NCBI GenBank assembly: GCA_947585885.1
Contig: CANPXI010000020.1
Coordinates: 1-12,425 of the forward strand
From: an uncultured Bacilli bacterium
GTDB taxonomy: Bacteria > Bacillota_I > Bacilli_A > RF39 > UBA660
DNA: 12,425 nt
Direction: 5' to 3'
This document shows positions 6,604 through 12,425 of this stretch, one piece after another (position 1 is the stretch's first letter; every line of letters starts with the position of its first letter). The notes under the pieces were generated by a model. That model searched no databases. It was not told the origin of the DNA and worked only from the letters and a program-made list of their open reading frames with translations. The translations under genes were made by a program, and so were the position numbers.

Positions 6604-6924
6604 ATGAATAATATGTATTTGATACCAGCTAATAGTAAAAAAGGGCAACTTATATTTAATATGTTTAGACCAATAGACCTTACAGTGTTTTTGGTAGGAC
6701 TTGCTTTATCTATAATTTTCTTTCTTGCTATTGGTTCAAATGGTCTTATAGCAACAATTATTAAGTTATTACCTATAGGAATTGGTACATTTTTGGTGGT
6801 ACCTATTCCGTATTACCATAATGTTATGATGTTTTTGGGTGATTTCTACTCATTTATTTCAAATAGAAGAGTGTATATATGGAAAGGTTGGTGTGTTAGA
6901 AGTGAATACGGAGAAGAAAAGTAA
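6604..6924 (+). CDS. PrgI/VirB3-like membrane protein
   Basis: A 106-residue protein with a hydrophilic start, a conserved-looking R-P-I-D-L-T-V-F segment leading into two hydrophobic helices (about 26-46 and 50-68), a P-I-P-Y-Y-H-N turn, and a C-terminal R-R-V-Y-I-W-K-G-W. These are features of the PrgI family, the Gram-positive counterpart of VirB3, which docks the VirB4 ATPase to the membrane. The strong AAGGAGG site (6589-6595) precedes the ATG. Its 3' end overlaps the following VirB4 gene by 32 bases, the usual partner order in Gram-positive systems, which implies coupled translation. Confidence 0.8.
   Translation: MNNMYLIPANSKKGQLIFNMFRPIDLTVFLVGLALSIIFFLAIGSNGLIATIIKLLPIGIGTFLVVPIPYYHNVMMFLGDFYSFISNRRVYIWKGWCVRSEYGEEK
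6881..6887 (+). promoter_or_regulatory. Ribosome binding site setting the VirB4-N start
   Basis: GGAAAGG lies inside the end of the PrgI-like gene, five bases before a GTG at 6893. No comparable site precedes the in-frame GTGs at 6839 or 6902. It therefore favours 6893 as the true start of the VirB4 N-terminal gene. Confidence 0.55.
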
Positions 6925-7477
6925 GATTAATAGTAAATCTTCAAAATATGCAGAAAATTGGCTTCCTATTAGATCTATTTTAAATGGTGCGATTCAGCTT
7001 GATGATGGAATGCAAGTAGCCGGAGTTAAGATACAACCAAAGAATATATTTATTATGGATTATGAGAGTCAATCAAATGTTATTTATAATTTAAGAAACT
7101 TCTATAATACTCTAGATTATGAATTTTGGATTATATGTGCAGATAGGCCAGTAGACATTAATGTTTATTTAGGTCAGTTACAACTTCTTTATAATAATGT
7201 TCAAACCCCTGTTATGAAGAGACTTGTTATGCAAGATATTAATAAGGCTAATTTGTTTATGAGTAAAGAAATAGGTGTTGCTGATACTGAATATTTCTTA
7301 CTATTTAGAGAAAAGAGACCTGAGATTATTCAAAAGAGAATTCAAAGTTTGATAAGTGGACTTGCAACATGTGGACTTGTTGCAACACAAACTAGTAATG
7401 ATGACTTAAGAGTACTTCTTGATGGTTTCTTAAATGATGGAAATAGGACTGAATTTGGGACGGTGATTAGTGAATGA
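6893..7477 (+). CDS. VirB4-like ATPase, N-terminal part (split gene)
   Basis: A 194-residue protein beginning at GTG 6893 (initiating Met), which corresponds to the N-terminal non-catalytic domain of VirB4/TrsE ATPases: S-K-Y-A-E-N-W-L-P-I-R-S-I, then G-V-K-I-Q-P-K-N, a region resembling the segment that contacts VirB3. It contains no Walker motifs. It stops at 7477 in a TGA that overlaps the ATG of the gene carrying the catalytic domain. The two frames differ by one base. Joined, they give about 788 residues, normal for a VirB4 protein of Gram-positive elements, and the join falls in a linker ahead of the A-P-K-G-L-E-F segment. Either a stable two-subunit VirB4 or a recent frameshift is possible; see the findings. 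Confidence 0.75.
   Translation: MLEVNTEKKSKINSKSSKYAENWLPIRSILNGAIQLDDGMQVAGVKIQPKNIFIMDYESQSNVIYNLRNFYNTLDYEFWIICADRPVDINVYLGQLQLLYNNVQTPVMKRLVMQDINKANLFMSKEIGVADTEYFLLFREKRPEIIQKRIQSLISGLATCGLVATQTSNDDLRVLLDGFLNDGNRTEFGTVISE
7468..7477 (+). other. TAG-TGA-ATGA junction splitting VirB4
   Basis: In the frame of the downstream gene the bases just before its ATG are TAG (7468-7470) and TGA (7471-7473). The upstream gene ends with the TGA at 7475-7477 that overlaps the ATG. Termination and re-initiation on the shared ATGA is the simplest reading. I see no slippery heptamer, so programmed frameshifting is unlikely. Confidence 0.7.
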
Positions 7478-9258
7478 ATTTAAAGAGTCAACTAGCGCCT
7501 AAAGGGCTAGAGTTTAGAAGTGGAGATATGATTATAAGTGGAAAGTATTGTTGCTTTCTTACTATAATTAGTTATCCAAAGATGATTAGTGAGGGGTATC
7601 TTGCTAATTTAACTCAATATTCAGGTATTAAAATAATTATTAAACATATTCCTATTCAATTTTCTGTTTTATCTAAGATGCTTAATAAAGAGATAGCTGA
7701 TATGAAAGTTAGATATCAAGAAGAGTATGATAGGACAGTACAAGAGAGAATTAGACAAGATTATGAAAGTATTGAAAATTTTATTAGTATGCTTACTGCA
7801 ACACAAGCTAGAATTTTTGATTTTCAAATGCATGTTATGGTAAGTGCTGATAGTGCAGAAGAGTTGGAAAATAAAAAAATTCAAGTAAAAAACTATTTGG
7901 ATGCTATGGGAATGAAAGGTATTGTTTTAAGATATGAACAAGAAGCTATTTTGAAGTCTTGCTTACCAATTTTTACTCCTAATACCGATTTAGAAGCTAG
8001 AATTGGAACACCTATTCCTAGTGTTACAATGAGTGCGATGTATCCATTTGTTTTTGATAGTATTAAAGACCCTGGACTTTCTTGTTTACTTGGTGTAGAT
8101 TTTTCTGGAGGTATTATATTATTTAATCAATTTTTATATCAAATTAAGAAAGAGTTTAATAGAAATAATGCAAATATTATAATGCTTGGTACTTCTGGTA
8201 GTGGTAAAAGTACTGCTGCTAAAGTATTACTTAGAGCTAATATAAGAAATGGTCATAAGATTGTAGCAATAGATCCTGAAGGGGAACTATCTGATATGAC
8301 TAGGTTATATGGTGGAGACTTTATCGATTTAGGTAGAGGTGGATCTTACGGTATGATAAATCCACTTGAAGTAGTAGTTGATATGGATGAAGAAGACGGA
8401 AGTAGTGTTGGATATGCTATTCTTACTAGAACACTTCAAACTTTAAAAGCATTTATGAAATATTATAGTCCTGATATAGAAGAAGATGTACTTACTTTAT
8501 TTAGTGAAGTAGTGCAAGATACATATAAAAGATATAAGATAGATGAAAATACTGATTTTAGTAAGTTTAGTAGAGAAGACTATCCAACATTTGACGATGT
8601 GTATGCGACTATTAATGGAAGACTACACAGTATGACTGAAAAGACTCATGAAAGAGATGTAATGGAAAGACTAGAACTTAAGGTTAGACCTCTTGTAAAA
8701 GAGTTACGTTATTATTTTACTGGACATACTACAGTAGAACCTGATAGTGACTTTATAGTATTTAATATAAAAGAGTTAATGAATAGTGATGCTAATATTA
8801 GAAATGCTTTATTCTTTAATATTTTAAAACACGCTTGGGGACTATGCTTAGATAAGAATACTAATACTGTTTTAATGGTAGATGAAGCTCATACATTACT
8901 CGCAGATAAAAATACTTTAGGTGCAGAATTTTTAGCACAAGTTCAAAGAAGAAGTAGAAAGTATAATACAGGTACAATTATAATTACACAACAACCTACT
9001 GACTTTGCTAGTCCTGAAGTTATTATTCACGGTAAAGCAATTTTTGATAATGCTGCTTATTATTTAGTTATGGGACTTAAGAAACAAGCAGTAGAAGACT
9101 TATCAAAACTTATTGATTTAAATGATCAAGAAAAGGAAAGTATTAAGAAATATAATCAAGGAGAAGCTTTATTTGTATGTGGTTCTAGAAGAATGAGAAT
9201 TAATGTTATAGTTACTCAAGAAGAGTTAGATTCATTTGGAAGTGGCGGAGGACTATAA
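7474..9258 (+). CDS. virB4: VirB4-like ATPase, catalytic part
   Basis: A 594-residue protein that powers type IV secretion by ATP hydrolysis at the inner face of the membrane. Residues 1 to about 200 complete the VirB4 N-terminal domain, including a charged helical segment (R-Q-D-Y-E-S-I-E-N). The Walker A is G-T-S-G-S-G-K-S-T at 239-247 (K245), the Walker B is V-L-M-V-D-E-A-H with D470 and E471, and a T-Q-Q-P-T-D-F motif follows near 505-515, as in HerA/VirB4 motors. The catalytic core appears intact. The ATG at 7474 overlaps the stop of the preceding gene (ATGA), with only a weak GGGA further upstream, so translation is likely coupled. It is followed by the wall hydrolase gene after 19 bases. 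Confidence 0.9.
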   Translation: MNLKSQLAPKGLEFRSGDMIISGKYCCFLTIISYPKMISEGYLANLTQYSGIKIIIKHIPIQFSVLSKMLNKEIADMKVRYQEEYDRTVQERIRQDYESIENFISMLTATQARIFDFQMHVMVSADSAEELENKKIQVKNYLDAMGMKGIVLRYEQEAILKSCLPIFTPNTDLEARIGTPIPSVTMSAMYPFVFDSIKDPGLSCLLGVDFSGGIILFNQFLYQIKKEFNRNNANIIMLGTSGSGKSTAAKVLLRANIRNGHKIVAIDPEGELSDMTRLYGGDFIDLGRGGSYGMINPLEVVVDMDEEDGSSVGYAILTRTLQTLKAFMKYYSPDIEEDVLTLFSEVVQDTYKRYKIDENTDFSKFSREDYPTFDDVYATINGRLHSMTEKTHERDVMERLELKVRPLVKELRYYFTGHTTVEPDSDFIVFNIKELMNSDANIRNALFFNILKHAWGLCLDKNTNTVLMVDEAHTLLADKNTLGAEFLAQVQRRSRKYNTGTIIITQQPTDFASPEVIIHGKAIFDNAAYYLVMGLKKQAVEDLSKLIDLNDQEKESIKKYNQGEALFVCGSRRMRINVIVTQEELDSFGSGGGL

Positions 9259-9277
9259 ACAAACGAGGTAGTTATTT

Positions 9278-12040
9278 ATGGAAGACGATTATAATTTTCA
9301 AAATGAAAATGAAATAAGAGAAAATGGTTCACAGAATAATTCTGGGAACCGTTTTGGCAGTCTTCAAAATAATATTAATGATGTTAAAAATATTAGAAAT
9401 AGAATAGAAAATACTAAAGCAAAAAATTTAAGAAAAAGTAATAAATTAAATAGTAGCGATACTTTAGGTAATGTGTCAAGTGATGGACTTCAAGACGGGC
9501 TTGAAACTAAGAAAAAGGGACTACGTTCAAAAACTAGTAATGGTTTATCTAGTAAAAATAATGCTACTAAACCTATTAAAGGTGGAAATAAAGTAACAAA
9601 TGGTTTAGAAAAGGCAGAAAGTACTTTGGCAAAAGGAGCAACTAATGCTAGTAAGGCTGCAGCAAGTGCTAGTAAAACTGCTGGTAAAGCCACTGTACAA
9701 GCTGGTAAAGCTGTAGGTAAAGCAGCTGTAAAGGGTGGCGCAGCTATAGCTAAAGTTCTTGCAGCGTTTTTTGCTACACCTATAGGATGGGGAGTTTTAT
9801 TAGTTCTTGGTATATTTATTTTAGCTATATTTATTATAGTAATAATAGGTATGATAGTTAGTAGTTTATCTAGTTATTTTGGTATTTCTGGGGATGAAAC
9901 TTTAAATACATATGAAAATTATACTGAAGGTATGACTACAGGTGAAATTAATGACATGATGGAAGCTGCTGAAGGTGGAGAATGTAAGTTAGGTTTTTTT
10001 GCAACAATTAGAAATTTTTTTGGTAATTATAATTTAGAGAATCCTTGTGAACTCGTACATTATGTTAAAAAACGTATAGATGAAAAAGAAAAAAATAATA
10101 GTGGAGTTGCGCCTTTATCTCCAGGATATTTGATGGCTTCTTTGTATTATGCTTTTGAAACTCAAAATTATAATACAGATGGAAAACCATATATTCTTCC
10201 TGAAGATGTAGATGAAAATAAAATAAATAGTTTGGAAGATTTAGAGAATTTTAATGATTTAGATGCTATTTCAACTTTAATGGCGGCTAAAATTTATAAA
10301 GGAAAAGATATTGATACTCTTTTAGATTATTATGTTTTTAATGATGTTTATACTTATTATGTTTGGGTACCTAATGAAGAAACTGAAGACCCAGATGATG
10401 GAAGTTGTGAACCAGAAGATAATAAAAATTATTATAAGAGTGAAGAAAAAATTAATTTGTTTTTAAGATATGGAAAAGAAGTAGCAAATCAATATGAAAA
10501 AGATGTTAATGCTGTTTCAGCTTATGAAAAATCTAGTTCTAAGTGTAGAGATGGCTTAAATAGACCGGATACTTCAAAATATAATGTAAAAGCTGATACT
10601 AGTACTACTACCGATGATAATGCTAAAATTACAATAAATGGTGTTACATATGGGTATGATAGTGGATTTATTCATACTACTTATCCTAGATATTTACAAG
10701 AATATATGCCTGATAAAACTGTTACTTATGACTATTTTGTAGATAAAGATATAGAGGGTATTATTGAGTATATTGCTTCAAGACAAGATTATATGAATTA
10801 TGTTTTAGGTTACCCTAATAATGTACCAACTTTATCAACTAATTTTAGTAGTAATGGAACAGTTTGTACATATAATATAGATGGTGCTAATGTTTCAAAT
10901 ATTAAAGTAAGACTTATTTATCCTGCGTATAGTGATGCACTTTCAGGAAGTCCAGATTATAAGCCTGGTGAAGTTATTAAAGGAGAAGAGTTAATTGATT
11001 TAGAAAAGTATGTAATGGGTGTTGTTTATGTAGAAAATGGTGGAGCACCTAGTGAAGCATTAAAGGTTCAAGCTATTGCTGCTAGAAGTTATATTCTAGG
11101 TCATACTGGACTTAAAAGAGTTACTGAAAATGGTCAAACTATTATAGAAATATCTCCTAGTACTTTCCATCAAGCATATTGTGATCCTGATAAAGGATGT
11201 TATATATGTATGGCTGGTAATGATGAAAGTAAGGGTAGAAATGTATTCTTAAGTGAAAATGCAATACCAGAAGGGGCTATTTGTTCACCTTTTAGACCAT
11301 CCGTTGATGAGTATTATGGTGACAGAGCTAGTGAATTTAAAAATGCTATTAATAGTGTAAACGGTATGGTTTTAACTGATAAACTTCATAATATCACTGC
11401 TACTGGATATGTAAGTAATTCACAAAATGCTTGGAATCAAATGGCTAATGATGGACTTGATTATGTTGAAATTCTTCGTAAACATTATGGAGCAGAATAT
11501 ACACTTAGTAGTCCAAATTGTAGTTATGGAGCAACTGGTGACTGGGCTAATTGGAGACAATTTGATAATCCTTGGGGTAACATGTATATAGGAAGTTCAA
11601 CAATGGCTCAAGTGGGATGTTTAATTACTTCTAATGCTATGATGCTTGCTAATAGTGGAAAACCATTAGTAATTCAAGATTTTAATCCAGGGACATTTTT
11701 AACACTTTTAAAAAATAATGGTGGCTTAAGTGGTAATTTACTTAGAAATGAAGTTGCTATTGAGTTAGCCCTTGGTAATCATAATTTTGAATATAATAGT
11801 GGAAGTTTAACTAGTAATCAACCACAAGCTATAGCAGAAAAATTAAATCAAGGATATCATGTAATTGCAGGAGTTAAATGTGATAGTTCTGGTGAAGTTG
11901 GTCACTGGGTTTATGTTACAGGTGTTAGTGGACAACTTGTTTATATGGCTGACCCAGCAAGTGATTCAATTATTATTTCAGATAGATATAATGGTAGTAG
12001 GGGTATTTGTTATTACAAGTATATAAAATTTAATGATTAG
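9278..12040 (+). CDS. Membrane-anchored SpoIID plus C39-like cell wall hydrolase
   Basis: A 920-residue protein. Residues 1 to about 165 are cytoplasmic, first N/E/K/S-rich, then Ala/Lys-rich with repeated A-x-K-A units. One helix lies at about 172-198 (W171 just before). Residues about 230-560 are an exported region of unknown family. A SpoIID domain follows: Y-V-M-G-V-V-Y-V-E with E586 at the place of the catalytic Glu of SpoIID lytic transglycosylases, then E-A-L-K-V-Q-A-I-A-A-R-S-Y (593-605), and H631/C635/C641 which may match the metal-binding His/Cys of SpoIID proteins. The usual H-G-V-G-M-S-Q motif is not visible: Y711-V-S-N-S-Q-N stands there before A-N-D-G-L-D-Y-V-E-I-L-R-K-H-Y. A C39-like peptidase domain ends the protein, with Q761, C781, H876 (G-H-W-V-Y-V-T-G) and D892. 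It likely opens peptidoglycan for the secretion machine, the VirB1/CwlT role. GAGG (9265-9268) lies nine bases upstream of the ATG. Confidence 0.85.
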   Translation: MEDDYNFQNENEIRENGSQNNSGNRFGSLQNNINDVKNIRNRIENTKAKNLRKSNKLNSSDTLGNVSSDGLQDGLETKKKGLRSKTSNGLSSKNNATKPIKGGNKVTNGLEKAESTLAKGATNASKAAASASKTAGKATVQAGKAVGKAAVKGGAAIAKVLAAFFATPIGWGVLLVLGIFILAIFIIVIIGMIVSSLSSYFGISGDETLNTYENYTEGMTTGEINDMMEAAEGGECKLGFFATIRNFFGNYNLENPCELVHYVKKRIDEKEKNNSGVAPLSPGYLMASLYYAFETQNYNTDGKPYILPEDVDENKINSLEDLENFNDLDAISTLMAAKIYKGKDIDTLLDYYVFNDVYTYYVWVPNEETEDPDDGSCEPEDNKNYYKSEEKINLFLRYGKEVANQYEKDVNAVSAYEKSSSKCRDGLNRPDTSKYNVKADTSTTTDDNAKITINGVTYGYDSGFIHTTYPRYLQEYMPDKTVTYDYFVDKDIEGIIEYIASRQDYMNYVLGYPNNVPTLSTNFSSNGTVCTYNIDGANVSNIKVRLIYPAYSDALSGSPDYKPGEVIKGEELIDLEKYVMGVVYVENGGAPSEALKVQAIAARSYILGHTGLKRVTENGQTIIEISPSTFHQAYCDPDKGCYICMAGNDESKGRNVFLSENAIPEGAICSPFRPSVDEYYGDRASEFKNAINSVNGMVLTDKLHNITATGYVSNSQNAWNQMANDGLDYVEILRKHYGAEYTLSSPNCSYGATGDWANWRQFDNPWGNMYIGSSTMAQVGCLITSNAMMLANSGKPLVIQDFNPGTFLTLLKNNGGLSGNLLRNEVAIELALGNHNFEYNSGSLTSNQPQAIAEKLNQGYHVIAGVKCDSSGEVGHWVYVTGVSGQLVYMADPASDSIIISDRYNGSRGICYYKYIKFND

Positions 12041-12049
12041 GAGAAAGTT

Positions 12050-12425
12050 ATGAAAAAATATAAGTTTGAAATTGGTATTATATCTTTCATGTTATTATTT
12101 GCTTTAATTATTTTTGGATTTTATTTAGTTTTTGAGACTTTTAAAGAAAAAAAAGATTATACTTTATTTTTAAACCCTTTTACTATTTTAAAGTGTGATG
12201 AGTGGAAATGTGAAGATGCATCTTCTCTTTTAGATGAATATAATAATAAGAGTTATAATGTATATTTAAATGGTAATTTTGTAGGTAAAAATGATGTGTT
12301 TTATAATACTAGTAATACCAAATTTTATGTTTTTAATAATAAGAATGATAATATTTATGAAGAAGATGATATAGTTTTTTCATATGACGGGAATGCAAAG
12401 ATAGAACAAAAAAAAATAGTAGAAA
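12050..12425 (+). CDS. Partial membrane-anchored protein, cut by window end
   Basis: Starts at ATG 12050 after AGGAG (12039-12043), only nine bases beyond the wall hydrolase stop, and stays open to the window end (at least 125 residues). After M-K-K-Y-K-F-E-I it has a single hydrophobic helix (about residues 9-29), then a hydrophilic, probably exported part rich in Asn, Asp and Tyr, with C-D-E-W-K-C at about 49-54. I recognise no family. Operon position and the cysteine pair suggest another structural part of the same apparatus, perhaps in the place of a VirB8-like protein, but that is conjecture. The missing 3' end prevents assignment. Confidence 0.7.
   Translation, partial: MKKYKFEIGIISFMLLFALIIFGFYLVFETFKEKKDYTLFLNPFTILKCDEWKCEDASSLLDEYNNKSYNVYLNGNFVGKNDVFYNTSNTKFYVFNNKNDNIYEEDDIVFSYDGNAKIEQKKIVE

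Noticed and set aside
6430..6648. Open frame on the minus strand
   Set aside because: Antisense to the VirB6 tail and the PrgI-like start. Its Phe/Ile-rich composition is what lysine-rich sense codons give in reverse.
6839..6892. GTG 6839 as start of VirB4-N
   Set aside because: No ribosome binding site, and a longer overlap with the PrgI-like gene. The extra residues do not resemble VirB4.
7440..7490. Programmed frameshift joining the VirB4 halves
   Set aside because: No slippery X-XXY-YYZ heptamer and no evident downstream structure. The ATGA overlap suits re-initiation better.
7669..7884. Open frame on the minus strand
   Set aside because: Antisense shadow within the VirB4 catalytic gene; no start signal.
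9490..9693. Open frame on the minus strand
   Set aside because: Hydrophobic Ala/Leu-rich product arises from reading the Ala/Lys-rich repeat of the wall hydrolase backwards.
1..12425. tRNA, rRNA, CRISPR, insertion sequences or attachment sites
   Set aside because: No cloverleaf-like GC-rich segments, no direct repeats with spacers, and no transposase or integrase sequence seen in either strand.

Overview
The window is AT-rich (roughly 30% G+C by eye), every supported gene lies on the + strand, and the genes are tightly packed behind good Shine-Dalgarno sites. TGA acts as a stop (3225-3227 and 7475-7477), tryptophans are written TGG, and no long frame is interrupted by TGA, so the standard bacterial code applies. 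Low G+C, SpoIID and PrgI-like proteins, and no outer-membrane parts suggest a Bacillota/Bacilli-type bacterium, plausibly an uncultured gut lineage. That placement is inference.

Layout. Positions 1-181 are non-coding, with an inverted repeat (29-61) and a strong sigma-A-type promoter (113-141). Positions 182-1953 encode two small pilin-like membrane proteins with matching N-termini (M-K/R-E-A-x-G), then a CpaE/TadZ-like protein with a receiver-like N-terminal half and a P-loop that has lost its lysines. A second promoter (1975-2003) sits just before a small two-helix VirB2-like protein (2029-2403), which is followed by a hairpin terminator (2417-2450). A multi-helix protein resembling YwaF/TMEM164 (2487-3227) has its own promoter and no Shine-Dalgarno. 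From 3283 onward comes a second run: an exported cysteine-containing protein ending in a VirB2-like helical hairpin, a VirB6/TrbL-like channel protein, a PrgI/VirB3-like protein, a VirB4 ATPase split over two overlapping genes, a 920-residue membrane-anchored SpoIID plus C39-like wall hydrolase, and the start of a further small anchored protein that runs off the window.

How it fits together. The second half is a recognisable Gram-positive type IV secretion core: VirB2-like subunits, VirB6 channel, VirB3, VirB4 motor and a VirB1-like wall-opening enzyme. The first half carries parts reminiscent of a Tad/Flp pilus. No relaxase, coupling protein (VirD4/TcpA), integrase or replication gene is visible here, so conjugation cannot be assumed. 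The cluster could be a resident secretion or surface-appendage machine. Nearly all predicted exported segments carry several cysteines, which hints at a disulfide-stabilised apparatus.

The points that most deserve attention are the Tad-like/T4SS mixture, the VirB4 split with its TAG-TGA-ATGA junction, the wall hydrolase whose SpoIID domain lacks the usual C-terminal HGVGMSQ-type motif, and the two separate VirB2-like hairpin proteins.
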